Position numbers and translations under genes: made by a program. A stretch of 64,000 nt of DNA from the NCBI GenBank assembly GCA_013099015.1, contig CP039998.1:186001-250000 (forward strand). Direction: 5' to 3'. The notes below the pieces were generated by a model that saw only the letters and a program-made list of their open reading frames with translations, was not told where the DNA came from and ran no database searches. The first letter of the stretch is position 1. Every line of letters begins with the position of its first letter. The stretch comes from Candidatus Saccharibacteria bacterium oral taxon 488. Lineage in GTDB: Bacteria > Patescibacteriota > Saccharimonadia > Saccharimonadales > Saccharimonadaceae. Positions 25,907 through 33,850 of the stretch are shown here, in pieces.

Positions 25907-25974
25907 TGAACGCGGAGGTTGGCGAATGCTTACTGAGCTGCTACACTGAAGGGATGAGAAGGAGCTATTAAGTA

Positions 25975-26817
25975 GTGGCGTGGTGGCAGGCGATCATCCT
26001 CGGCATCATTGAAGGCGTGACGGAATTTCTGCCGGTTTCTTCGACGGGACATTTGACGATCGTCGAGAAATTGATGGGGATGAGAATTGACGATCCGAGT
26101 CTGACGGCGTTCACGGCAGTAATTCAGATCGGCGCGATCTTGGCAGCTATCATCTATTTTTGGAGCGATATTTGGCGGGTGCTAAGCGCGTGGTGGCGCG
26201 GGCTGTGGTGGAAGCGGGCACGGCGACAGTTTGATTATGTGTATGGCTGGGCGATTATCATTGGTTCGGTGCCGATCGCAGTGATTGGACTACTGTTTAA
26301 GGATCAGGTCGAGACGGTGCTGCGTAGCTTGTGGTTTGTGGCGGTAGCGTTGATTGGCTGGAGTCTGGTAATGTGGTGGGCTGATAAGCGTTCAGAAAAG
26401 GCCAGTCACCGCAGCGAGCAGCAAACGACGTGGCGAGATACGCTGGCGATTGGTGTGGGGCAGTGCCTGGCCTTGATACCGGGTATCAGTCGGTCGGGAG
26501 CAACGATCTCGGTGGGGCTGCTGCGGGGATTTGACCGAGTAACGGTGACGAAGTTGAGCTTTTTCCTCGGTATTCCGGCGCTGGTGGCGGCGGGGCTGCT
26601 GGAGATGCTGACTGCCTCAAAGCACATTGCTGGCGGCGTTGGCTGGGTAGCGACGGGACTTGCGACCATCGTGTCGTTTGTGGTCGGCTACATTGCGATA
26701 TCATGGCTACTCAAGTTTGTGGCGCGGAATGACTTCTCGTTATTTATTTGGTATCGAGTCGGGCTAGGCGGTCTGATCATTGTTTTGCTGATGAGCGGCG
26801 CGATCAGCGCGGTCTAG
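25975..26817 (+). CDS. uppP: Undecaprenyl-diphosphate phosphatase
   Basis: UppP (BacA) dephosphorylates undecaprenyl pyrophosphate so the lipid carrier can be reused. The 280-residue polytopic protein has the family motifs GIIEGVTEFLPVSSTGHL (with the catalytic Glu) and PGISRSGATI (with the catalytic Arg/Ser region). GTG start with AAGGAG about 13 bases upstream. It works downstream of uppS (14102) and the LCP ligase in the same lipid cycle. Confidence 0.95.
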   Translation: MAWWQAIILGIIEGVTEFLPVSSTGHLTIVEKLMGMRIDDPSLTAFTAVIQIGAILAAIIYFWSDIWRVLSAWWRGLWWKRARRQFDYVYGWAIIIGSVPIAVIGLLFKDQVETVLRSLWFVAVALIGWSLVMWWADKRSEKASHRSEQQTTWRDTLAIGVGQCLALIPGISRSGATISVGLLRGFDRVTVTKLSFFLGIPALVAAGLLEMLTASKHIAGGVGWVATGLATIVSFVVGYIAISWLLKFVARNDFSLFIWYRVGLGGLIIVLLMSGAISAV

Positions 26818-26836
26818 CTCGCGCCGTTAAAAGTGT

Positions 26837-26966
26837 ATGGTCACTGGGGCGAGTGTAGCGATTTTAGGCAAATCTGGTTCGGGCAAGTCGACGCTGATGC
26901 ACACCATCTCGGGACTGGGGATAAGCCTGAGCAAGGCGAAGTGTTGGTTGATGGCGAGGGAATGAC
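26837..26966 (+). pseudogene. Decayed ABC transporter ATPase fragment
   Basis: Translation gives VTGASVAILGKSGSGKST and then LMHTISGLG, and after a shift of frame (two extra bases near 26916-26919) DKPEQGEVLVDGEGMT. This matches the Walker A region of the intact ATPase at 23582 over roughly 40 residues. The rest of the gene, including signature and Walker B, is missing. The codons differ at many silent positions from the intact copy, so it is the relic of a separate exporter and not a recent duplicate. Confidence 0.8.
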
Positions 26967-27052
26967 TAGCCCATACTACTTAATTGTGGCTGACCTGTCG
27001 TAATTACCCGCGATTTTTGATAAAAATTATGGCTTTTAGAATATGCTCATGC

Positions 27053-27101
27053 TATAATCACGGTAGATAGGCGTATAGCAAGATCAAATAGGGGATATAA
27101 T
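27053..27101 (+). promoter_or_regulatory. Two candidate -10 boxes of the collagen-like gene
   Basis: TGC-TATAAT at 27053-27058 would give a leader of about 42 bases without a clear ribosome site. TATAAT at 27096-27101 lies 5 bases from the ATG and would give a leaderless message. Confidence 0.45.
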
Positions 27102-27106
27102 ACAAT

Positions 27107-28882
27107 ATGAACGAGCGCTCAGATAAAACATATGCGAGTCGTAAACTGGTAATATGTTTATTTATCGTCACGATACTGATCATTCTACTGCTGTGGTGGT
27201 GGCCGTGGGGCGGCGGTAATCGCTTTTACAAGGGGGTTCGTCCAGATCAGATTAGCCTGCGCCAAAGCAATGGCAAGGTGCAGTGGCAGTTTATGGACGG
27301 CGACTGGCAGGATATTGTCTCTCTTTCTGAGTTGCGAGGTGATAAGGGCGAGAAAGGCGACAAGGGTGACAAAGGTGACACTGGTGAGGCCGGAGCCGCT
27401 GGTAAAGACGGTAAAAACGGCGTAAGTACAGGACAGCGTGGAGCTAACGGCCGTGATGGGGCGAATGGTAAAAACGGTGCGACCGGGCCAAAAGGTGACA
27501 TCGGTGCTCAGGGTCCAGCTGGTCCACGGGGCCAAAAGGGTGACAAGGGCGAGAAGGGCGATGCCAATGGTGTCGTCGGTCCGGCTGGCCCACAGGGTCC
27601 CAAAGGCGACACCGGCCAGCAAGGACAAAAAGGTGACAAAGGCGATGCCGGCGCTAAAGGCGAAAAGGGGGACGCTGGTGCTAAAGGCGATAAAGGTGAC
27701 AAGGGTGAGAAAGGTGAAAAAGGTGACACTGGTGCAACGGGTGCCCAGGGCGCACAAGGTGCTCAGGGGCCTGCCGGTGCCCAAGGCCAAAAGGGTGAAA
27801 CTGGCCCTGCCGGCCCGCAAGGCCCAGCTGGTCCCCAAGGCCAAAAAGGTGAGAAAGGCGAAAAAGGTAATGATGGCCCACAAGGTCCTGCAGGTCCTCA
27901 GGGAGCCAAAGGTAATACCGGTCCAGTCGGTCCCGCCGGCCCGCAAGGACTCAAAGGCGCTAAAGGTGATACTGGAGCGACAGGTACTCAAGGTCAAAAA
28001 GGCGACAAGGGCGACACCGGCCCAGTAGGTCCTCAGGGCCTGCCCGGTCCCCAGGGTATACCAGGTGTTAAGGGGGATAAAGGTGACACTGGTCCAGCGG
28101 GGCCACAGGGTCTTCAGGGTGCTAAGGGTGACAAAGGCGAGCCAGGGGCTAAGGGTGAAACTGGCCCTGCCGGCCCGCAAGGAGCTAAGGGAGATGCCGG
28201 TGCACCTGGAGCTAAAGGCCCGAAGGGCGACGCTGGTCCTCAAGGACAAAAGGGTGAAGCTGGTGCAAATGCAACAGTCAATGTGACAAATAGTACTCAG
28301 CCATGTTCGACCAAGCTCAACGTTACGGGTAATGGTACACCAAATATTGGACTGACGTTTACCGGATCAAATATTCCGGCTGGTGGGTCAATTGGTCAGG
28401 TACTGATGAAAAAATCAGCGGCAGATTGTGATGTTGCGTGGAGAAGTTTGCCGCAAGAAACGATGTTTGCTGGCTCGATCGGTGTCGGTAATGGTAACAT
28501 CACGGCGGTGAATGTTAATGCTGACACTTATACAGCTATTCCGATGACAACGATCACCACGAATACCGGCGGTGGCACCTGGGATCCAGTGAATCACACG
28601 TATACCATTCCAAGCGACGGTGTGTATTTCATCCGTTCCAGTATTCGTACCGTTGACAACTCGCCGATGCGTAACATTTACCAAATTGTTAATGATGTGA
28701 ACGGTGATCGTCCAGAGGGCACGTGGTCATCTAACCAAGCTGGTGTCCGTCGTTCGACGCTGCCATATTCACGGATGATGCGGGCCACAGCTGGTACCAA
28801 GCTAAAGTTGATTGTCGTATCAGACCTCCAGGGCGTGCAACTCAGCGATGCAAGCCTGACAATTACCAAGCTTTCAAACTAG
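27107..28882 (+). CDS. Membrane-anchored collagen-like surface protein
   Basis: A 591-residue protein. A basic N-terminus and one membrane segment (about 13-32, ending LLLWWWPW) anchor it with the rest outside. After a short region (about 33-75) an almost unbroken Gly-X-Y array runs from about 77 to 387, rich in [16 protein letters not shown] and GAKGD triplets, with one break near 110. The C-terminal 200 residues look like a C1q/TNF-type jelly-roll head ([18 protein letters not shown]). Bacterial collagen-like proteins trimerise and act in adhesion; K-G-D/E charge patterns can stabilise them without hydroxyproline. It is alone in its unit. Confidence 0.88.
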   Translation: MNERSDKTYASRKLVICLFIVTILIILLLWWWPWGGGNRFYKGVRPDQISLRQSNGKVQWQFMDGDWQDIVSLSELRGDKGEKGDKGDKGDTGEAGAAGKDGKNGVSTGQRGANGRDGANGKNGATGPKGDIGAQGPAGPRGQKGDKGEKGDANGVVGPAGPQGPKGDTGQQGQKGDKGDAGAKGEKGDAGAKGDKGDKGEKGEKGDTGATGAQGAQGAQGPAGAQGQKGETGPAGPQGPAGPQGQKGEKGEKGNDGPQGPAGPQGAKGNTGPVGPAGPQGLKGAKGDTGATGTQGQKGDKGDTGPVGPQGLPGPQGIPGVKGDKGDTGPAGPQGLQGAKGDKGEPGAKGETGPAGPQGAKGDAGAPGAKGPKGDAGPQGQKGEAGANATVNVTNSTQPCSTKLNVTGNGTPNIGLTFTGSNIPAGGSIGQVLMKKSAADCDVAWRSLPQETMFAGSIGVGNGNITAVNVNADTYTAIPMTTITTNTGGGTWDPVNHTYTIPSDGVYFIRSSIRTVDNSPMRNIYQIVNDVNGDRPEGTWSSNQAGVRRSTLPYSRMMRATAGTKLKLIVVSDLQGVQLSDASLTITKLSN

Positions 28883-28927
28883 TGAAGTTAGCGGTCAAGT
28901 TAGCGAGATAAATTATCGTATATCTGC

Positions 28928-28933
28928 TACAAT
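28928..28933 (+). promoter_or_regulatory. Extended -10 box of serS (leaderless)
   Basis: TGC-TACAAT with 6 bases to ATG 28940. Confidence 0.6.
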
Positions 28934-28939
28934 GATACC

Positions 28940-30235
28940 ATGTTAGATATTCGCTTTATTCGAGATAACGCCGAGGCAGTGCAGGCTGCGGCGAAACACA
29001 AGGGGTGCGACGTGTCTATTGCGACATTGTTGCAATTAGATGACGAGCGTCGCGAGATGCAGCGCCAGGTTGACGAGCTGCGTCAGCAGCGTAATGAGAT
29101 TGCTGCTAAAATGAAGGGCGGCAAGCCTGAGCCAAGTTTGATTGAGCAGGGCAAGGCGATCAAGGCCAAGCTGAGCGGGCTCGAGGCTCAGCTGAGCGAG
29201 GTCGAGGAACGCTACATAACGCTACTAAAGCAGGTTCCTAATATGCCGCACGCCGACGTGCCAGTTGGTCTCAGTGAAGACGAAAACGTTGAAGTAAAGG
29301 TAGTCGGTGATATTCCAGCCTTTGATTTTGCGCCGAAAAATCACTACGAAATTGCCGAGGCAAAAGGCTGGCTCGACAAAGAGCGGGCCGCCAAGGTTGC
29401 TGGTGCTCGTTTTGCTTATATCATGGGGGATTTGGTGTTGTTGCAACAGGCGATTATCCAGTTTGTGATCACATCTCTCACGAACCCAGCGGTGATCAAA
29501 GAGATCGCCGAAAAGGCTGGCCTTGATGTCAATACAAAACCATTCACCCCAGTGCTGCCGCCACTGATGATCCGCACCGAACCGTATGATCAGATGGATC
29601 GCCTCCAGCCGAGTGACGATCGCTACAAGATCGAGGGCGAGGAGCTGTGGCTACAGGGGAGCGCTGAGCATGTGCTCGGCAGCATGCACGCGGGTGAGAT
29701 TTTTGACGCCAAGCAATTACCGCTACGATACTTGGGTTTTGCCACCAGTTTCCGAAAAGAAGCGGGGACGTACGGCAAGGACATGGAGGGTCTGATTCGG
29801 ATGCATCAGTTTGATAAGCTGGAGATGGAGAGCTTCACCGAGGCGAAGGATAGTTATAACGAGCACCTGCTATTTATCGCGATTCAAGAATGGCTTTTGG
29901 CTCATCTCAAGCTACCGTACCATGTCCTGATGAAATGCACCGCTGATATTGGCAAGCCAAATGCGCGCGGTGTCGATATGGAAGTCTGGCTACCAGGTCA
30001 GGGCAAGTACCGCGAGACGCATACCGCTGATTACATGACGGATTATCAGGCGCGTCGCTTGATGACGCGGGTGCGTACGGATAACGGGGTTGAATTGATC
30101 CACACGAATGACGCGACGGCCTTTGCGCTGGGGCGCTGTATGGTGGCGATAATCGAGAATTACCAGACCGCCGAGGGTGATGTCGTGGTGCCAGAAGCAC
30201 TTCGTCCATATATGAACGGCCGCGAGATGATATAA
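28940..30235 (+). CDS. serS: Seryl-tRNA synthetase
   Basis: Class II synthetase charging tRNA-Ser. Its 431 residues cover the N-terminal antiparallel coiled coil that grips the long variable arm (about 30-110), motif 2 (YLGFATSFRKEAGTYGKDMEGLIRMHQFDKLE) and motif 3 (NDATAFALGRCMVAIIENYQ). Length is normal. Motif 3 normally reads NGTA...R; the present NDATAFALGR is a mild variant. Leaderless by promoter position. The last codons contain the promoter of the next unit. Confidence 0.96.
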   Translation: MLDIRFIRDNAEAVQAAAKHKGCDVSIATLLQLDDERREMQRQVDELRQQRNEIAAKMKGGKPEPSLIEQGKAIKAKLSGLEAQLSEVEERYITLLKQVPNMPHADVPVGLSEDENVEVKVVGDIPAFDFAPKNHYEIAEAKGWLDKERAAKVAGARFAYIMGDLVLLQQAIIQFVITSLTNPAVIKEIAEKAGLDVNTKPFTPVLPPLMIRTEPYDQMDRLQPSDDRYKIEGEELWLQGSAEHVLGSMHAGEIFDAKQLPLRYLGFATSFRKEAGTYGKDMEGLIRMHQFDKLEMESFTEAKDSYNEHLLFIAIQEWLLAHLKLPYHVLMKCTADIGKPNARGVDMEVWLPGQGKYRETHTADYMTDYQARRLMTRVRTDNGVELIHTNDATAFALGRCMVAIIENYQTAEGDVVVPEALRPYMNGREMI

Positions 30236-30236
30236 T
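30231..30236 (+). promoter_or_regulatory. Extended -10 box inside the serS end
   Basis: TGA-TATAAT overlapping the serS stop codon, followed by AGGAGGG before ATG 30254. It likely transcribes the small gene and hpf. Confidence 0.5.
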
Positions 30237-30253
30237 GGAGCCTAGGAGGGTAT

Positions 30254-30496
30254 ATGGCACTGACGAACGATGACAAGCAATGGATCAAGGGCGCGATCGC
30301 TGATGGCGTGGTTGAAGGCAGACTACAGGCACTGACGAACGACATTAAAGAGATATACGATGTTATTTACGGCAAGCCGAACAAATCATTTATGAGCGCC
30401 AGCTTTGCCAAAATGTCGTCGAAAGAAAAGCTGCTCGTGATTAACGAAGAATTACTAAAAATGGCGAAGGACGCGGGTGTTGTTTTGCCGCGCTAG
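30254..30496 (+). CDS. Small helical protein of unknown function
   Basis: An 80-residue, largely helical protein (WIKGAIADGVVEGRLQAL, KLLVINEELLKMAKDAG). AGGAGGG lies 4-5 bases before the ATG, a strong ribosome site. It sits between serS and hpf in the same direction, and so may take part in ribosome or stationary-phase functions, but the sequence does not show this. Confidence 0.7.
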   Translation: MALTNDDKQWIKGAIADGVVEGRLQALTNDIKEIYDVIYGKPNKSFMSASFAKMSSKEKLLVINEELLKMAKDAGVVLPR

Positions 30497-30518
30497 GGTA
30501 TAAGTAAAAGGAGGAATT

Positions 30519-30893
30519 ATGATCAAAGATATTACCATTACCGGTGTCAAATACGAGTTGACGGACACCACAAAGAAATACGTCGAGCGCAAAATCGGTG
30601 CGCTGGGCAAGTACTTACCGCGACATGCCCGCAAGAGCGCGACCGCTGATGTAAAGATCAAGCAGATCGATAATCCTGGCGGCAACAAGTATGAGGTTGA
30701 AGTGATTATCAATGTACCGGACAAGAAGATCACCGCTAAAGATTCGACGATGAACGTGCTAGCAGCAGTGGATATCGTTGAGGCGAAGCTGAATGGGCAG
30801 CTACGTAAGTATAAGGATGATGTGTTGGCGCACGTTGGCAGCAGCCGCGGCGTACTGGCACGGTTCAAGCGCGGTTTCCAGCGCGAGCAGTAG
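30519..30893 (+). CDS. hpf: Ribosome hibernation promoting factor / RaiA family
   Basis: A 124-residue protein with the HPF/YfiA fold (ITITGVKYELTDTTKKYVERKIGALGKYLP, ADVKIKQID, VEVIINVPDKKITAKDSTMNVLAAVDIVEAKLNGQLRKYKD). It binds the 30S decoding region in resting cells. It is a short form without the C-terminal dimerisation domain, but with a basic tail of about 20 residues. AAAGGAGG precedes the ATG. Confidence 0.93.
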   Translation: MIKDITITGVKYELTDTTKKYVERKIGALGKYLPRHARKSATADVKIKQIDNPGGNKYEVEVIINVPDKKITAKDSTMNVLAAVDIVEAKLNGQLRKYKDDVLAHVGSSRGVLARFKRGFQREQ

Positions 30894-30902
30894 GGGTGCT
30901 GA

Positions 30903-31838
30903 CTAGCCAATCGGGGAGCGAATACCAACCTCTCTGTCTCTGTGATAGGTTTTTACCCAGCTAATATATATTAGACCGTAGTGTACGTTTGAGTGAATAG
31001 ATAGGATTTGAGTAGCATCTGGGTCGGGCTGCTGACACAGCGAATAGTAGTTCTCATCGGTTGGCTTATCGCCAGCTAGTATAGCGGTAAGTTTATCAGT
31101 TAAACCTTCGGCCAGGGTCTGGTGTTCTATGGGGGGAGTCTGCTCCTGGCTCTGTTGGTAGGAAATGAAGGTGCGATTTGGTTGTTCTCTGCCAGAAAGG
31201 AGGCGAAGAGTCCACTTTATATTTGGGTGACTTTTATCTTGGTGAGTCGGCAACCTGTTTAATGCTGGGGTTGTTGTTGAGGTCGGTACTTGGTCTGAGC
31301 TATGCCAAGCACTATCTTTAACACTCCGATCAATATGTAATCCATGGTCATGCTCTCTAATTTGTAGGGGGTTGTTTGGTATATTCGTATCACTAGTCAT
31401 TTTTCGAGCGATGGCCAGCCAGTTTTGCTTGCCAAGACCGTGGGGCGCCAGAACAACGTGTGGGGCGACACCTTCTTCTTCCTCCGTGAGTTCAAATTGT
31501 TCGGCTAGGTATTGAAGGTTAACACCGACAGACACCATTTGTTCTGGTGTTGGCGCTGAAAGACCGATGTGGCCAACCAAACGCTCGGATAGGGCAAAAG
31601 CTGTTTCAAAAGCCTGCTTTGTTTCTAGATCGGTTATAATTTCCAGCTTGCTAAATCCGGCTTTACCTTTCCCCCTAGCTTCTTTTACATTAGTATTGAG
31701 GGTATCTAGGAGTGCTGCAGAACCAAAACCCTGACTGGTGGTATCGAGAGACTGAGCCTCTTGTCTTTCCTGAGCCCTCTGCCAAGCATTATTCGCCGCG
31801 GCTTGAATGTCTGGTGATAGTAGATTGAGATTAGCCAT
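30903..31838 (-). CDS. Unknown protein, paralogue of the 35645 gene, paired with a vWA protein
   Basis: A 311-residue soluble protein. It shares with the protein at 35645 the N-terminal pattern A..AWxRAQE, then GSA..L..L, GF..LE.I and PTP......G, further on VLAP, and a C-terminus ending VGIRSPIG against VGLRSLMG. No known domain. It follows the vWA gene by 12 bases on the same strand, so both are probably co-transcribed. The matching paralogue follows the MoxR gene on the other side, giving a mirror-image locus. Confidence 0.8.
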   Translation of the reverse strand: MANLNLLSPDIQAAANNAWQRAQERQEAQSLDTTSQGFGSAALLDTLNTNVKEARGKGKAGFSKLEIITDLETKQAFETAFALSERLVGHIGLSAPTPEQMVSVGVNLQYLAEQFELTEEEEGVAPHVVLAPHGLGKQNWLAIARKMTSDTNIPNNPLQIREHDHGLHIDRSVKDSAWHSSDQVPTSTTTPALNRLPTHQDKSHPNIKWTLRLLSGREQPNRTFISYQQSQEQTPPIEHQTLAEGLTDKLTAILAGDKPTDENYYSLCQQPDPDATQILSIHSNVHYGLIYISWVKTYHRDREVGIRSPIG

Positions 31839-31850
31839 ATGTTATTCTTT

Positions 31851-33782
31851 TTATGTTTGAATCGTTGTTTCTATAAATGATTGTAACACATTTGGCAGGT
31901 CTTTAGGGTCGTTGATAAGTTTGGCGTTCGGGGCGTACAGCTGCTCAGCGGCGTCTGAGCCAATAGATACGCCGTATACTACGGTGTTCTGGTCACGGCG
32001 AAGCTGGCTGATGGCTGCTTGGGTGGCGTCGGGGTTATTACTTGCGCCATCAGTTACGACGACAATGATTCGCTGGCGATCATGGTCATGGGGCAGATGA
32101 GTAATTTCCTGGAGAGCTAAATAATCCGCTGTACCGCCCGCATCGGCTGCGGTGACAGCCGCGTATGTATCAAGCCGCTGTTTATCACTGAGACTGCTAC
32201 CAAGCGGCTTGTGGCATGTTGCGTTGCTGCCAAATGTATATAATGATGTGCGGATTGATAGATCGGACAAATCAATACTTTGTTGTTCTTCCAGTTGTCG
32301 GATGTCACGTTCCATACCAGCGAGTCCCTCTAGCATGATGACGGCACAACTGGCGGCGGCTTTTGCAGGCGCACCGCCCATGGAACCAGAGCAGTCAAAC
32401 ACAAAGAAATAGTCGGTCTTGCAGTTTAGTTCCGCCCGCCCACGCACGGTTTCATAGCGCTGGAACGCTTCTGGTGCGATGCCACTCTTGATATCGGTGA
32501 TGGTTTGCACCAGGCGGTTAGGGTCGAGGATATCGCCATCTTGGTGAGCGCGGTGACCGAGACCGCGGCGGGTGGTAACGACTTCATTCAAGACTGATCG
32601 AAAGACTTGGCGCATCTGATCAATCTGCCCATGTAGTCGCTTGACTTCGTTATCGTAATGCTGCTTTTTGTGTAGTGAATGTCCAGTCTGCTCTTGGTAG
32701 CGGCGGTCGGCCGCTATCTGACGGGCGCGTTCTCGCTGTTCGGGTGTCATGGTTTCGTGGCGTTTTTCTTGAGCAGCTTTGTCGATAGCGTTATGGATTT
32801 TTTCGTGTTCTTCGGGGCTGAATGGCTCGGGATGCTTGTTGTCGAAATAATCGGCATAGGCGTCCGCAAATGGATTGCTGTCTTGTTTAGTATTATCGTT
32901 TTGTGATGGGTCAGTATCTTGCTGCTCGGTGGTGTTGCTGTTAGTTTGCTGGTTGTTGTTTTGCTGTTGGGCGTCTTTTGCCTCTTGTTTGTCTAATTTC
33001 ATGAGAGCTTCGTATTTTGGCCAAATCTGCGTGAGCCAATAATCAAAACGGTCACTGCCGGAGAGTTTCTTGCCATTAGAACCCCTTGCGCCAGGATCAG
33101 TCAGGAACGAGATGAGGTCAACCTGTCCACTCTGAAAGTTGCGCAGCTGGTCTATGGCTTCATCGACTTCTTGGCGAACAGGCGTTTCGCTACCTGGTAT
33201 CATCTCCTGGCGGATGATTTTATAGAGGAATTGTAGGTGCATTGGTATGTTGGTGTAATCAATTATCTCGCCATCTCGCTCTGTCGGAAATAGGCGATTA
33301 TCATAAAGATCCGCACCGACCTCTCGCATGGCAGGTAGCATGTTCATGATCTGTTTGTTACCGTGGATATCGGTCAGGATATTATTGAAAATGCTCCGTG
33401 CTTGCTGCTCCTGGGGGTCTTTGCCACTCATGATGAATGCATGTTGCCGCGCCGCGAATACGGGATCACGCTTGATATCGCGTACATGTGACATTAGTTC
33501 ATGCAGGATGGCAAAAACACAGTGATTGGCTGAATAGCCTTTTTCGATAAAGAATAACGGATCGATGGTAACCAAGCCAGTTTCAGGATACGTAGCCCAG
33601 CCTTTGCCAATCACAGCCCGTACTTCTAGACCAGTCAACCGGCAGATTGCTGGTTTTTGATCTAGTAAAAACTTTTCAGCATCATCAAGGGCAACTCGGA
33701 ATTCCTCGACCAATGCTTCTTGCTCGGGTGTCAATTCCGGTGGCTCTATATCACTTGCTGGTATCTGTAGTGTTTCAGTCAT
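31851..33782 (-). CDS. vWA-domain protein, CobT/CoxE-like partner of MoxR
   Basis: A 643-residue protein. The N-terminal 250 residues are predicted helical and contain an HELMSH segment (94-99). A low-complexity Gln/Asn/Asp linker lies near 270-305, then a charged helical region, and a C-terminal von Willebrand A domain from about 455 with a complete MIDAS: DCSGS (463-467), GGT (549-551) and TDG (577-579). This is the layout of CobT- and CoxE-type proteins that act with MoxR AAA+ ATPases as metal-insertion or assembly chaperones. It is divergent from such an ATPase. Start at ATG 33782. Confidence 0.88.
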   Translation of the reverse strand: MTETLQIPASDIEPPELTPEQEALVEEFRVALDDAEKFLLDQKPAICRLTGLEVRAVIGKGWATYPETGLVTIDPLFFIEKGYSANHCVFAILHELMSHVRDIKRDPVFAARQHAFIMSGKDPQEQQARSIFNNILTDIHGNKQIMNMLPAMREVGADLYDNRLFPTERDGEIIDYTNIPMHLQFLYKIIRQEMIPGSETPVRQEVDEAIDQLRNFQSGQVDLISFLTDPGARGSNGKKLSGSDRFDYWLTQIWPKYEALMKLDKQEAKDAQQQNNNQQTNSNTTEQQDTDPSQNDNTKQDSNPFADAYADYFDNKHPEPFSPEEHEKIHNAIDKAAQEKRHETMTPEQRERARQIAADRRYQEQTGHSLHKKQHYDNEVKRLHGQIDQMRQVFRSVLNEVVTTRRGLGHRAHQDGDILDPNRLVQTITDIKSGIAPEAFQRYETVRGRAELNCKTDYFFVFDCSGSMGGAPAKAAASCAVIMLEGLAGMERDIRQLEEQQSIDLSDLSIRTSLYTFGSNATCHKPLGSSLSDKQRLDTYAAVTAADAGGTADYLALQEITHLPHDHDRQRIIVVVTDGASNNPDATQAAISQLRRDQNTVVYGVSIGSDAAEQLYAPNAKLINDPKDLPNVLQSFIETTIQT

Positions 33783-33802
33783 TTTTCTTTACAAACCTTA
33801 TG

Positions 33803-33817
33803 ATTATAGTATATAAT
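33803..33817. promoter_or_regulatory. Back-to-back -10 boxes of the vWA and MoxR genes
   Basis: Minus-strand TATAAT at 33803-33808 faces the vWA gene and plus-strand TATAAT at 33812-33817 faces MoxR; more A/T-rich boxes follow (33826-33837). The two boxes are 3 bases apart, so polymerase could probably serve only one direction at a time. Confidence 0.4.
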
Positions 33818-33850
33818 ACGGGCTATATAATTAAAATACCAACATACTCT

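Noticed and set aside
27185-28249. Long minus-strand reading frame opposite the collagen-like gene
   Set aside because: It arises from the Gly-X-Y codon pattern read backwards, has biased composition and no promoter or family match.
27340-28270. Short repeats of the collagen-like gene as a CRISPR array or tandem DNA repeat
   Set aside because: The periodicity is 9 bases in coding frame with varied codons; no constant repeat and spacer structure.
33485-33503. HELMSH in the vWA protein as a zinc protease motif
   Set aside because: The spacing is HExxxH and not HExxH, and no third ligand stands out, so a metalloprotease call is not supported.
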